NCBI RefSeq assembly: GCF_940670765.1
Contig: NZ_CALNVW010000016.1
Span: 62,001 to 126,000 of the forward strand
Direction: 5' to 3'
Origin: Streptomyces sp. A 4/2
GTDB lineage: Bacteria; Actinomycetota; Actinomycetes; Streptomycetales; Streptomycetaceae
DNA length: 64,000 nt
The notes below the pieces were generated by a model. It was not told the origin of the DNA and made no database searches. It saw only the letters and a list, made by a program, of their open reading frames with translations. A program made the position numbers and the translations under genes. Shown here piece after piece: positions 1-9,108 of the stretch. Positions within the stretch are counted from its first letter, which is position 1; every line of letters begins with the position of its first letter.

Positions 1-10
1 GGTTTGTCCA

Positions 11-2227
11 TCAGCGGCACGGGGGCAGCTCCCCGGTTCCGGGGGTGGTGTGTTCCGGACGGGCCGGGCCGTGCGGGGGCGGATTCGGGTGCGCCCCGCG
101 CTCGGCGCCCCGGACGGTGAGCTGGTCCGGTGCGTCCACCCGGGCCCGGCCCGCCGCGTCGAGCGATACGGACAGGGGGGCGCCGGCGACCTGGAAGCCG
201 CTCAGGTCCAGCGGGCCCAGGCCGTCCGAGGCGTGCGGGGCCAGGCGCAGCGTGCCGCCGGGCACGTCCGCCTCCAGGCCGAGGGCCGCTTGGAGCAGCA
301 GTACGACCGAGGCCGCCGACCAGGCCTGCGGGCGGCAGGACGCCGGGTAGGGCGCGGGGGAACTGTCGACGGCGGATCCGTGGCCCGCGAACAGTTCGGG
401 GAGCCGGGCGTCGAAGGCCGCGGAGGCCTCGACCAGTCCGGCGGCCAACGAGGCGGCCTCGCGCGGGAATCCGGCCCTGACCAGGCCGTGCACCGCGATG
501 GCGGTGTCGTGCGGCCAGATGGAACCGATGTGGTAGCCGAAGGGGTTGAACCCGGTGGAGTCGGTGCTGAGGGTCCGCAGTCCGAAGCCGGAGTCCAGCT
601 CGGGTCCAGCGAGGCGGGCGGCGAGCAGGGCGCTCTCCTCCGGGTCGAGCAGCCCGGTGCCCAGGAGATGGCCGAAGCCCGAAGTGACCGCGTCCACCGG
701 GCGCTTGTCGGCGTCCAGCGCCACCGCCGGGTAGCGACCCGACGCGTCCTCGACCCAGAAGCTCTCCCGGAAGCGGACCCGCAGCCGGGCGGCCCACTCC
801 TCCCAGCGTTCGGCGCCCGGCCGGTCGAAGGCACGGAGCAGCGCGGCCCCGGCGAGCGCGGCCTCGTAGCCGTACGCCTGCACCTCGCACAGCGCGATGG
901 GGGCCTCGGCGAGGCGGCCGTCCCGCCAGCGGATGGAGTCGCCGGAGTCCTTCCAGCCCTGGTTGGCGAGGCCGTGGCCGGTGGTGTCGATGTATTCGAG
1001 CAGACCGTCCCCGTCGGCGTCGCCGTGGGTGGCGAGCCATTCCAGGGCGGCCTCCATGTGCGGCAGCAAGTCCCGTACCTGCTCGGGATCCAGACCCCAG
1101 CGCCAGGCGTCGTGCAGCAGGATCACCCACAGGGGGGTGGCGTCCACGGTTCCGTAGTAGACCGGCGGCAGAACGGGTCCCTCTGCCAAGTCGCGTTCGT
1201 CGCGGCGGACTTCGTGCAGGATCTTGCCGGGCTGTTCCTCGGTGTCCGGGTCGGTGACCGCGCCCTGCCGCCGGGCGAGGGTGCGCAGGGTGCCCGCGGC
1301 CAGTTCGGTGCCGAGCGGCAGCAGCATCCGCGCGGCCCAGAGGGAGTCCCGCCCGAAGAGCGTGAGGAACCACGGGGAGCCGGCCGCGAGGAAGCGGTCA
1401 CCCGGGTCGAGCGGGTCGGACAGCAGCAGCCGCCCCAGATCGTCCACGGACCGGGCGAGCAGCCGGTCCAGGCGCCGGTCGGCGCTGCGCAGTTCGACGG
1501 GCGACCACGGTACGGCGTCACGGGCCACGGCCGGGAACTGGTCCGGCTCCGCGTCGACGACGGTGCACTCGACGGACGTCCGCCAGGTACCGCCGGAAGG
1601 AATCGTCACCTGGTAGTGCAGCGCGCCGTCGGCGGGCTCGATCCGCGGGGACCCGGAAGCGGGGCGCAGCCGGACGGTGACCTCTCCGTCGCTCCAGGCC
1701 AGGCCGTCGCCCTCGGCACGGGCGGGCAGCGCGGGACGGGGCCGGCCTGCCTTGACGTCGGCCATCCGCGCCAGATCGGTCCCCGCGGTGAGGGTCATCG
1801 CGAACCGGACCTCCTGGAGCCCGGCGTTGGTGATCTCCACGTCCTCGCGCAGGGTGCCCGGGTCGACCGAGCGGCGGCGCAGGAGGGTGACCGCGGGGTC
1901 GGCGGTGTGCTCACCCACACCGCGCAGGACTGCCCGGAAGACGGTCTGCTCGGCGGATATCAGCACGGTGCCGACCGGTGCCAGCGGGATGTTCCGGACC
2001 TGGAGGGACAGCGTCGCGAGCATCCGGCGATCGCCGTGGAAGAACCCGTCGGCTCCGCCCGCGAAGTCCCCGTGCGACCTGGAGAGCACCAGGCTGGGGG
2101 CGTAGAGCGTGGTGCAGGTGTCATGCAGGAAGGGCTGCAGACCCTCGGTGACGACGTCCGTGGGCGGAGGGCCCCCGGCGGGGTGTCCCTGGACGGCCAT
2201 GTTCACTGGGTGGCGCCTCTCGTTCAT
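11..2227 (-). CDS. Glycogen-debranching-type amylo-alpha-1,6-glucosidase family protein
   Basis: About 738 residues. The first ~200 residues resemble the bacterial glycogen-debranching N-terminal domain (HDTCTTLYAPSL, FHGDRRMLATL). The remainder is an (alpha/alpha)6-barrel hydrolase domain with the family strings FGRDSLWAARMLLP near residue 285 and GSIWPHDTAIAVHGL near 565. Such proteins act in the cytoplasm on alpha-glucosides or related oligosaccharides; the substrate cannot be read here. The start is uncertain. ATG at 2227 is used because the longer start at 2266 falls inside a palindrome that looks like a LacI operator; GTG 2206, with GAGAGG in front, is also possible. It is divergent from a LacI regulator and a sugar ABC importer, so it probably processes the imported sugar. 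Confidence 0.85.
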   Translation of the reverse strand: MNERRHPVNMAVQGHPAGGPPPTDVVTEGLQPFLHDTCTTLYAPSLVLSRSHGDFAGGADGFFHGDRRMLATLSLQVRNIPLAPVGTVLISAEQTVFRAVLRGVGEHTADPAVTLLRRRSVDPGTLREDVEITNAGLQEVRFAMTLTAGTDLARMADVKAGRPRPALPARAEGDGLAWSDGEVTVRLRPASGSPRIEPADGALHYQVTIPSGGTWRTSVECTVVDAEPDQFPAVARDAVPWSPVELRSADRRLDRLLARSVDDLGRLLLSDPLDPGDRFLAAGSPWFLTLFGRDSLWAARMLLPLGTELAAGTLRTLARRQGAVTDPDTEEQPGKILHEVRRDERDLAEGPVLPPVYYGTVDATPLWVILLHDAWRWGLDPEQVRDLLPHMEAALEWLATHGDADGDGLLEYIDTTGHGLANQGWKDSGDSIRWRDGRLAEAPIALCEVQAYGYEAALAGAALLRAFDRPGAERWEEWAARLRVRFRESFWVEDASGRYPAVALDADKRPVDAVTSGFGHLLGTGLLDPEESALLAARLAGPELDSGFGLRTLSTDSTGFNPFGYHIGSIWPHDTAIAVHGLVRAGFPREAASLAAGLVEASAAFDARLPELFAGHGSAVDSSPAPYPASCRPQAWSAASVVLLLQAALGLEADVPGGTLRLAPHASDGLGPLDLSGFQVAGAPLSVSLDAAGRARVDAPDQLTVRGAERGAHPNPPPHGPARPEHTTPGTGELPPCR

Positions 2228-2251
2228 GGGATCGCGGTTGCGGACCGCGGA

Positions 2252-2268
2252 TTTTGGATCGATCAAAA
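2252..2268. promoter_or_regulatory. Probable LacI-family operator
   Basis: TTTTGGATCGATCAAAA is a near-perfect palindrome centred on ATCGAT, the usual shape of LacI-family operators in actinomycetes. It lies in the promoter gap between the debranching-type gene and the LacI gene. A second related half-site, TTTTATCGATCC, lies at 2307-2318. Binding by the adjacent LacI protein is inferred. Confidence 0.55.
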
Positions 2269-2374
2269 TTCACCCTAGCCCTTGCCAAGCTGGTGTTGAA
2301 GAGAGTTTTATCGATCCATCGCAGATGCAGCGCCGCATTTCGAGTGGGCGGCGTACGGATGACGGAGGCTGTTG

Positions 2375-3427
2375 GTGGCACGTACAACCCCTGGTGGCGG
2401 GCGCGGAAACGCGCCGGTCACGCTGGCTCTGGTAGCCCAGCGCGCGGGAGTGTCCACGCAGACGGTCTCCAACGCGCTCAACTCCCCCGAGCTGCTGGCA
2501 CCGAGGACACTGGAGCGGGTCCGGGCCGCGATCACCGAGCTGGACTACCGTCCGCACCAGGCCGCCCGCTCGCTGCGCACCCGTTCGAGCCGGCTGATCG
2601 GATACGGCATCCAGCCGACGCCACCGGGTCTGTCGACGCCCGTGCACGATCACTTCCTGCACGCACTGTCGGACTCGGCGGACAAGGCCGGGTACCGCAT
2701 GCTGCTGTTCGCCGCCCCCATCGGCGGGGACGACGAGACCGAGCGTTACGACGATCTGCTGCGGGAACACTCGGTCGACGCCTTTGTGCTCAGCAACACC
2801 TACCGCGGCGACCGCCGGCACGCCTGGTTGCACAAACACGGCGTTCCCTTCGTCGCGTTCGGCCGGACCTGGGCCGCTCGCGACATCAGTGACTGGGTGG
2901 ACGTCGACGGCGCCCACGGCACCGGGGCCGCGGTCGATCATCTGGTGGCCGCCGGTCACCGCAAGATCGCCTTCCTCGGCTGGCCGCGCGGTTCCGGTGT
3001 CGGCGACGACCGGGCCCGCGGCTGGCGGGAGGCGATGCGGCAGCACGGTCTGCCCGTACGCGAACTACGGGTGTCCTCGGTGGACGACGTGGACGCCGCA
3101 CGGGACGCGGTGGGACCTGTCCTGACGCGTGCCACGGCGGTCGTCGCGGCCAGCGACACCCTGGCGCTGGGCTGCTACCGGGCGCTGCGCGACAGCGGCC
3201 GGAGTCCGGGCAGGGACGTGGCGGTGGTCGGCTTCGACGACTCCCCCGCCGCCGGTCTGCTCTCCCCGAGCCTCAGCAGCGTCCGCCAGCCGCTGGAGGA
3301 GGTCGGCCGGGCGTGCACCCGGCTGCTCATGTCCCGTATCAACGACCGGCGGGTCGAGCCGGAGCAGATCCTGCTGGCACCGGAACTGGTGGTCCGGGAG
3401 AGCTCTGCGACCACGCTCCGCCCGTAA
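2375..3427 (+). CDS. LacI-family transcriptional regulator
   Basis: 350 residues. The N-terminal helix-turn-helix is about residues 13-35 (VTLALVAQRAGVSTQTVSNAL), followed by the hinge helix (YRPHQAARSLRT) and a periplasmic-binding-protein-like sensor domain with the typical ending VAVVGFDDSPAAGLLSPSL. GTG 2375 is chosen over TTG 2372 because GGAGG at 2364-2368 is then 6 bases away. It is divergent from the debranching-type hydrolase and upstream of a sugar importer, so it probably represses both in the absence of the sugar. The inducer is unknown. Confidence 0.9.
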   Translation: MARTTPGGGRGNAPVTLALVAQRAGVSTQTVSNALNSPELLAPRTLERVRAAITELDYRPHQAARSLRTRSSRLIGYGIQPTPPGLSTPVHDHFLHALSDSADKAGYRMLLFAAPIGGDDETERYDDLLREHSVDAFVLSNTYRGDRRHAWLHKHGVPFVAFGRTWAARDISDWVDVDGAHGTGAAVDHLVAAGHRKIAFLGWPRGSGVGDDRARGWREAMRQHGLPVRELRVSSVDDVDAARDAVGPVLTRATAVVAASDTLALGCYRALRDSGRSPGRDVAVVGFDDSPAAGLLSPSLSSVRQPLEEVGRACTRLLMSRINDRRVEPEQILLAPELVVRESSATTLRP

Positions 3428-3544
3428 CGGCCCTTTGCCCCGCCCCCTTTCACTTTCACCCTCACCACCTTCACCTTCACCCTGCACGCCTCAGCTCCGC
3501 CTTCGGCGTCTCTCCGTCCCGTACAGAAAGCCCTGGAGAAAACG

Positions 3545-4786
3545 ATGACAGTACGCAGAGCCGCGACCGCCACCGCTGTGTGCGGCGCGTTCCTGCTCAC
3601 CGGGTGTTCGTCCAACTTCGGCAGCAACAGCAGCGCCGAACAGGACACCAAGAGCAAACAGAGCCTCAACGTGATGATCGGCTCCTCGGGCGACGCCGAG
3701 ACGAAGGCCGTCAGGACAGCGGCTGCGGCCTGGGCGAAGAAGACCGGCAACACCGTCACGGTGGTGCCCGCCCAGAATCTGGACCAGCAGCTCGGCCAGG
3801 CGCTGGCGGGAGGCAAGCCGCCGGACGTCTTCTACGTGGGCTCGTCGGTCTTCGCCAACTACGCCAAGGGCAACTCGCTGTACGCCTACGGGGACCAGCT
3901 CGCGGACAAGGACGACTTCTCGGCGTCGCTGCGCAAGTCCTTCAGCTACGGCGGCAAGTTCATGTGCGCGCCCAAGGACAGCTCCACCCTGGCGCTGGCG
4001 GTCAACACCACGATGTGGAAGAAGGCCGGTCTCACCGAGGCCGACTACCCGAAGACCTGGGAGGACCTGGAGAAGACCGCCAGGAGGCTGACCACGAAGA
4101 AGGTCACCGGTCTGGTCGTGGACGGCTCGTACAACGAGCTCGGCGGCTTCCTCAAGCAGTCCGGCGGATGGATAACCGACGCCGGGCAGACCAAGGTGAC
4201 CGCTGACAGCGCCGCCAACGTCAAGGCGCTGACGTACCTCAAGAAGCTGCTGGGCGAAGGCGTGCTGAAGTACCCCAAGCAGGTCGACACCGGCTGGGGC
4301 GGCGAGGCGCTCGGTACGCAGAAGGCCGCGATGACCATCGAGGGCAACTGGCTGACCGGGGCGATGAAGACGGACTACCCGTCCGTGGGCTACAAGGTCG
4401 TCGCCCTGCCCGAGGGGCCGTCCGGCAAGGGCACGCTGTCCTTCAGCACCTGCTGGGGCATCGCCAACAAGAGCTCCCACCACGCCGCCGCCGTGTCGCT
4501 GGTCAAGGCGCTCACCACCGCGGAGCAGCAGCTGTCCTTCGCCGATGCCTTCGGGGTCATGCCGTCGCGGGACAGCGCACTGGCCACCTTCAAGGAGAAG
4601 CACCCGCAGGACAAGGCGTTCAGCGACGGGGCGGCGTACGCGCAGGGCCCGGTCACCGTTCCCGGGTTCACCAAGGTGCTGACCCAGTTCGACACCGATC
4701 TGGCCGGGCTGGCGACCGCCGATCCCAAGAAGATCCTTTCCGACCTGCAGACCAATGGTGAGCAGGTACTCAAGGGCGGCAACTGA
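3545..4786 (+). CDS. ABC sugar-binding lipoprotein
   Basis: 413 residues. The N-terminus is a lipoprotein signal: basic MTVRR, a hydrophobic stretch and lipobox LLTGC with Cys21 as the lipidated residue. The mature part is a family-1 extracellular solute-binding protein (LNVMIGSSGDAETKAVRTAAAAW; later GWGGEALGTQKAAMTIEGNW). It captures a sugar outside the membrane for the two permeases that follow. The start has GGAGA 8 bases upstream. The preceding 117-bp gap is pyrimidine-rich with short TTCACC repeats and no gene. Confidence 0.93.
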   Translation: MTVRRAATATAVCGAFLLTGCSSNFGSNSSAEQDTKSKQSLNVMIGSSGDAETKAVRTAAAAWAKKTGNTVTVVPAQNLDQQLGQALAGGKPPDVFYVGSSVFANYAKGNSLYAYGDQLADKDDFSASLRKSFSYGGKFMCAPKDSSTLALAVNTTMWKKAGLTEADYPKTWEDLEKTARRLTTKKVTGLVVDGSYNELGGFLKQSGGWITDAGQTKVTADSAANVKALTYLKKLLGEGVLKYPKQVDTGWGGEALGTQKAAMTIEGNWLTGAMKTDYPSVGYKVVALPEGPSGKGTLSFSTCWGIANKSSHHAAAVSLVKALTTAEQQLSFADAFGVMPSRDSALATFKEKHPQDKAFSDGAAYAQGPVTVPGFTKVLTQFDTDLAGLATADPKKILSDLQTNGEQVLKGGN

Positions 4787-4865
4787 CCCGTCTGCAGCAC
4801 CTGGTTCCACTTGATGTCGCACGACGCCCGCCGGGCCCCACCGGCGGGCGCAGGAGGAGAGAACA

Positions 4866-6059
4866 ATGAGCCAGCACGGCAACGGCGCCGTCGCGGTGCC
4901 GGTGGGGGCCGGAGGTGCCGGCGCGGGACCGGCCGGCCGCGCCCGCGGCGCCGGAACGCAGCGCGGACGCCGCGGCCCCGGGGGTCGCCGAGGCACCGGT
5001 ATCAAGGGCCGCCAGGGAATGTGGGGGTGGCTGTTCGTCAGCCCCATGGTGATCGTCCTCGGGCTGTTCCTGCTGCTGCCCATCGGGATGGCCCTGTGGG
5101 TGAGCATGCTGCACTGGGACGGGCAGTCGAACCCGTTCAGCGGCGCCGCCGACTTCGTAGGAGTGCACAACTACACCGATCTGCTGACCCGCGAGGGGCA
5201 GGACCGGAAACTGTTCATGACGTCGGTACGCAACAACCTGTACTACGTCCTGCTGGTGGTGCCGTTGCAGACGGCCCTCTCGCTGGGGCTGGCCATCGCC
5301 GTCAACAGCCGCCGGATCAAGGGGAAAGGGTTGTTCCGGACCGTCTTCTACTTCCCCTCGGTGACCAGTTCCATCGCCATCTCGACCGTCTTCCTCTTCC
5401 TGTTCCAGGGCAGCGGCGCGGTGAACGCGCTGCTGAAGTGGGTCGGCATCACCGGACCGAAGTGGTTCACCGACGCCCACGGCCTGGTGTGGAGCCTGCT
5501 CGGCATGCTCGGCATCGTCGACCCCGACAGGCCGGTGCCCGCGCTCGCGGCCCACGGATTCCTGGGACTGTCCTGGTGGGACTGGCTGTCCGGGCCGTCC
5601 ATCGCGATGTGCACCATCATCGTGCTGGCGGTGTGGACCACCTCGGGCACCTACATGCTGATCTTCCTCGCCGCGCTCCAGGACGTCCCCGCCGAGTTGG
5701 AGGAGGCGGCGCTGCTGGACGGCGCCAGCCGCTGGCAGTCCTTCCGCAACGTCACGCTCCCGGCCCTCAGGCCGGTGCTGTTCCTGGTGGTCACCCTCGG
5801 ACTGATCGGCTCCTGGCAGGTCTTCGACGCGGTCTACGTGATGAGCCAGGGCGCACCCGCCAACACCACGCTCACCCCCGCGTTCCTCTCGTACACCGCC
5901 GGATTCCAGGATGCCGACTACGGGCGCGCGGCAGCGATCGCCTTCATCCTGCTGGCGATCATCCTGGCGATGACCGTGGTGCAGCGCGTGCTGCTCCGCG
6001 ACCGCGACGCGGCCGGCACCGGTACGCGTGGCCGGTTCCCCCGCAGGAGGACCTCATGA
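4866..6059 (+). CDS. Sugar ABC transporter permease (MalF type)
   Basis: 397 residues. A basic, Gly/Arg-rich N-terminal tail of about 55 residues precedes six or more predicted membrane helices. The cytoplasmic EAA loop that docks the ATPase is visible (EEAALLDGASRWQSFRNVTLP). Strong Shine-Dalgarno AGGAGGAGA at 4852-4860. The stop overlaps the next permease start (ATGA). It forms the channel with that permease; no ATP-binding subunit is encoded nearby, so a shared MsiK-type ATPase elsewhere is likely, as is usual in Streptomyces. Confidence 0.92.
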   Translation: MSQHGNGAVAVPVGAGGAGAGPAGRARGAGTQRGRRGPGGRRGTGIKGRQGMWGWLFVSPMVIVLGLFLLLPIGMALWVSMLHWDGQSNPFSGAADFVGVHNYTDLLTREGQDRKLFMTSVRNNLYYVLLVVPLQTALSLGLAIAVNSRRIKGKGLFRTVFYFPSVTSSIAISTVFLFLFQGSGAVNALLKWVGITGPKWFTDAHGLVWSLLGMLGIVDPDRPVPALAAHGFLGLSWWDWLSGPSIAMCTIIVLAVWTTSGTYMLIFLAALQDVPAELEEAALLDGASRWQSFRNVTLPALRPVLFLVVTLGLIGSWQVFDAVYVMSQGAPANTTLTPAFLSYTAGFQDADYGRAAAIAFILLAIILAMTVVQRVLLRDRDAAGTGTRGRFPRRRTS

Positions 6060-6952
6060 GCAGCCGGACCACCACCACGGCCCGTCGCCGTCCGACCGGC
6101 GGTACGGGGGACCGCACCGTGCGCACGGTCGTGTACCTGCTGCTCGCCGGTGTCGGGCTGATGTACCTGCTGCCGTTCGTCATCCAGGTCGTGACGTCCC
6201 TCAAGACCGATCCGGACGCTGCCGCGCATCCGCTGTCGCTCCTGCCGGACCCGTTCTCGCTGAATTCCTACCGGCGGCTGTTCGGGCTGGGCGGGACCGG
6301 CGACGCCGTGCCGTTCACCCGGTGGCTGGCGAACTCCGCACTGGTCACCCTCTTCATCACCGCCGGGCGGGTCTTCTTCGACTCGCTGGCCGGGTACGCG
6401 CTGGCCCGGCTGGACTTCCGCGGGCGCGCCCTGCTCTTCAACGGGCTGCTCGCGGTGATGTCGGTGCCCGGTGTGGTGCTGCTGATCCCCAAGTTCCTGG
6501 TCCTCAACCAGCTGGGCATCTTCGACAGTTACGCCGGCATGGTGATCCCGTTGCTGGTGGACGGGGCCGGCGTGTTCATCATGCGGCAGTTCTTCGTGTC
6601 GGTCCCCAGGGAGGTGGAGGAGGCGGCCAGGATCGACGGGGCGAGCATCTTCCGTACGTTCTGGTCGGTGGTCCTGCCGATGGCGAGGCCCGCGCTGATC
6701 ACCCTGACGATCCTCTCGTTCCAGGGTTCGTGGAACGAGTTCACCCACTTCCTGGTGGCCACCCAGTCCCCGCAGTACGAGACGCTGACGACCGGTCTGG
6801 CACATCTCGTCTCGGGCAGCCTGAGCGCGGGCACCCAGTACCCGCTCAAGCTCACCGCGGCGCTGCTCGCGACCGTCCCGGTGGCCGTGCTGTTCTTCGC
6901 CTTCCAGCGGCACTTCGTGCGCAGCGCGAACTCCGGAGCGGTCAAACAGTGA
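6056..6952 (+). CDS. Sugar ABC transporter permease (MalG type)
   Basis: 298 residues with six predicted membrane helices and the MalG-type EAA loop (EEAARIDGASIFRTFWSVVLP), ending in a short cytoplasmic tail. It starts in a 4-base ATGA overlap with the upstream permease, with GGAGG at 6047-6051, so the pair is translationally coupled. It is the last gene of the sugar uptake operon; a 90-bp gap with a weak hairpin and a 20-bp direct repeat separates it from the convergent steroid cluster. Confidence 0.92.
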   Translation: MSSRTTTTARRRPTGGTGDRTVRTVVYLLLAGVGLMYLLPFVIQVVTSLKTDPDAAAHPLSLLPDPFSLNSYRRLFGLGGTGDAVPFTRWLANSALVTLFITAGRVFFDSLAGYALARLDFRGRALLFNGLLAVMSVPGVVLLIPKFLVLNQLGIFDSYAGMVIPLLVDGAGVFIMRQFFVSVPREVEEAARIDGASIFRTFWSVVLPMARPALITLTILSFQGSWNEFTHFLVATQSPQYETLTTGLAHLVSGSLSAGTQYPLKLTAALLATVPVAVLFFAFQRHFVRSANSGAVKQ

Positions 6953-6972
6953 CAGTGGCCGGGAAGTAGCAG

Positions 6973-7026
6973 CGGTCAGGGAGGAGCAGCGGACCGGCGG
7001 TGACACCGGTCGGGGAGGAGCACCGG
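6973..7026. repeat. Imperfect 20-bp direct repeat between convergent operons
   Basis: CGGTCAGGGAGGAGCAGCGG at 6973-6992 recurs as CGGTCGGGGAGGAGCACCGG at 7007-7026 (18 of 20 identical). Between them lies a short hairpin (GACCGG...CCGGTC). It sits between the sugar operon end and the end of the steroid operon and may be part of a termination region. Confidence 0.4.
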
Positions 7027-7042
7027 GCGCCCGGAGCGCCCC

Positions 7043-7936
7043 TCACTTCTCGGCGGACGCCCCCACCTGACGGGGGGCGTCCGCCGTTTCCGTATCCGCC
7101 GCCCGACCGGTCCGGTACGCCGCCCGTCCCCCCGAGACCGCTGCCCGCCCGCCGTTGTGGAGCTCGAAGCGCAGGTCCGGGGAGGCTGCTGCGTCGGTGG
7201 GCTCCCAGGTGTGTGCCGTGAGGAGGTCGCCCGGGAAGACGGGGGCGGCGAACCGCCCTTCCAGCCGGACCAGGTCGGCCGGATGGGCGCCGGCGTACCG
7301 GGCGAGCGGAAGTGTCGCCGCGGCGAGCGAGCACAGACCGTGCAGGAACGGCCGCGGCTGCCCGGCCGCGCGGGCCGCCTCCGGGTCGATGTGCATGGCG
7401 TGGCGGTCGCCGAGCAGACGGTAGAGCGCCGCCTGGTTCGGCGCCGTCGCCACCTCGGTCCGGTGGTCCGTCGGCCCCGGCGGGACGGCCGGCGCCGACG
7501 GTCCGCGTTCGCCGCCGAACCCGCCGCGGCCCGGCGCGAAGAGGGACCAGGTCGCTACGGAGAAGTCGCTGACCACCACGACGTCGAACACCGCGGCCGA
7601 GCCCTTGTCCCACACGTCCCCGACGTACGCCCGCATCGCCACCTTCCCGGCACGCGGCAGCGGAGCCAGCACCTCCAGCCGCTGGGCGCCGTGCACCGCG
7701 GTGCGGATGTCGAACGCGCCCAGCGCGCCCAGCGCGTCGGGGGCCCACTGGGCCAGGGTGAGGGCGAACGTCGGCAGCACCCTGAGGCGCTCCTCGAAGA
7801 CCAGGTCCAGGTCGGTGGCGTCCGCGCCGATCGCCAGGGCGTAGAGGATCGCGTCGCTCTCCTCGTACGAGACGGTGCGCTCCCCCAGCGGACGGCCCCG
7901 CCAGGCACCCGCCCCGGTCCCTTCCGGCGCGCTCAC
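7043..7936 (-). CDS. MaoC-family enoyl-CoA hydratase (R-specific type)
   Basis: 297 residues in the double-hotdog arrangement of type-2 enoyl-CoA hydratases: a degenerate N-terminal hotdog (VLPTFALTLAQW) and a C-terminal MaoC domain (YRLLGDRHAMHIDPEAARAAG, then PRPFLHGL). The family motif normally reads GDxNPLHxDP. Here the Asp and His are kept but Asn-Pro-Leu is replaced, so activity is not certain. It is the last gene of the igr-like side-chain operon and overlaps ltp2 by 4 bases. Its likely role is hydration of a steroid enoyl-CoA; Rv3538 occupies a comparable place in M. tuberculosis. Confidence 0.85.
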   Translation of the reverse strand: MSAPEGTGAGAWRGRPLGERTVSYEESDAILYALAIGADATDLDLVFEERLRVLPTFALTLAQWAPDALGALGAFDIRTAVHGAQRLEVLAPLPRAGKVAMRAYVGDVWDKGSAAVFDVVVVSDFSVATWSLFAPGRGGFGGERGPSAPAVPPGPTDHRTEVATAPNQAALYRLLGDRHAMHIDPEAARAAGQPRPFLHGLCSLAAATLPLARYAGAHPADLVRLEGRFAAPVFPGDLLTAHTWEPTDAAASPDLRFELHNGGRAAVSGGRAAYRTGRAADTETADAPRQVGASAEK

Positions 7937-9108
7937 CCGGCCGCGCCCAGGACGAGGCCGCTGGTGGGTACGCCGGTGCCCGCGGTCACCAGCACATGGC
8001 CCACGTCCGGTGGCTGGTTGACGGAGGTGCGGCGGATGAGGCGGACCGCCTCGGCGATGCCGTTCATCCCGTGCAGATAGGCCTCACCGAGCTGGCCGCC
8101 GTGGGTGTTGGTGGGCAGCAGGCCACCGATTTCCAGGTGCCCGTCGGCGATGAAGTCCTTCGCCTCGCCGGGCGCGCAGAACCCCAGTTCCTCCAGTTGC
8201 GGGAGGACCAGCGGGGTGAAGTGGTCGTAGAGGACGGCGGCGTCCATGTCGGCGGGGCCGAGGCCGCTCTGGGCGTAGAGCTGTTCGCCGACCAGACCCA
8301 TCTCGGGGATGGCTGCGGCCCCGGTCCGGTAGTAGCTGGTCATCATGTGCTGGTCGCGTCCCGATCCCTGTGCCGCGCCGAGGACCTGGGCCGGGGGATG
8401 CGGCAGGTCGCGGGCGCGCTCGGCCGACACCAGGACGAGCGCCTGGCCGCCGTCGGTCTCCTGGCAGCAGTCGAGGAGCCGCAGCGGTTCGGCGATCCAG
8501 CGGGAGGCCTGGTGGTCCGCCAGGGTGATGGGCCGGCCGTGGAACCAGGCCGCCGGGTTCGTCGCCGCGTGCTTGCGGTCCACGACGGCGACCCGGCCGA
8601 AGTCCTCGCTGGTGGCGCCGTATTCGTACATGTAGCGGCGGGCGAACATCGCCACCCACTGGGCGGGGGTGCTCAGGCCGTGCGGTGTCATCCAGGAGTA
8701 CGCGGCCCGGTCGGCGCCGGTGTCCATGGCCCGGTCGGCCTGGCCGAGCCCGTAGCGCTCGCCGGAGCGTTCGTTGAACGCCCGGTAACAGACCACGACT
8801 TCGGCCACCCCGGTGGCGATGGCCATGGCGGCCTGCTGCACCGTTCCGCACGCGGCGCCGCCGCCGTAGCCGACGCGGGAGAAGAACTTCAGCTCCCCCA
8901 TGCCGGTGTTGCGGGCGATGTGGATCTCGGAACTGGTGTCGGAGGTGAAGGTCACGAGCCCGTCGACGTCGGACGGTGTGAGCCCCGCGTCCGCGACGGC
9001 GGCGAGCACGGCCTCGCAGGCGAGCCGCAGTTCGCTGCGCCCGGACTTCTTGGAGAACTCGGTCGCGCCGATACCGGCGATGGCGGCGGCGCCGGACAGG
9101 GCGTTCAT
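7933..9108 (-). CDS. ltp2: Ltp2-like steroid side-chain aldolase (thiolase fold)
   Basis: 391 residues, thiolase/SCP-x fold. It begins AAIAGIGATEFSKKSG and ends with the family string NTHGGQLGEAYLHGMNG. Cys87 lies in GGGAACGTVQQA. In mycobacteria Ltp2 works with the DUF35 domain of ChsH2 to cleave the 17-hydroxy C22-CoA intermediate to a 17-keto steroid plus propionyl-CoA. The same partner genes lie directly upstream here, and the start overlaps chsH1 by ATGA. Assignment rests on the family reading plus the igr-like gene set. Expected cytoplasmic. Confidence 0.92.
   Translation of the reverse strand: MNALSGAAAIAGIGATEFSKKSGRSELRLACEAVLAAVADAGLTPSDVDGLVTFTSDTSSEIHIARNTGMGELKFFSRVGYGGGAACGTVQQAAMAIATGVAEVVVCYRAFNERSGERYGLGQADRAMDTGADRAAYSWMTPHGLSTPAQWVAMFARRYMYEYGATSEDFGRVAVVDRKHAATNPAAWFHGRPITLADHQASRWIAEPLRLLDCCQETDGGQALVLVSAERARDLPHPPAQVLGAAQGSGRDQHMMTSYYRTGAAAIPEMGLVGEQLYAQSGLGPADMDAAVLYDHFTPLVLPQLEELGFCAPGEAKDFIADGHLEIGGLLPTNTHGGQLGEAYLHGMNGIAEAVRLIRRTSVNQPPDVGHVLVTAGTGVPTSGLVLGAAG

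Noticed and set aside
50..2278. Long open frame on the plus strand opposite the debranching-type gene
   Set aside because: Shadow of the high-G+C real gene: composition is Gly/Arg/Val repeats without any domain, and the minus-strand reading has clear family motifs.
3428..3544. TTCACC-rich repeats before the binding-protein gene as a regulatory array
   Set aside because: The repeats are short, irregular pyrimidine tracts with no dyad symmetry; a plain leader is sufficient explanation.
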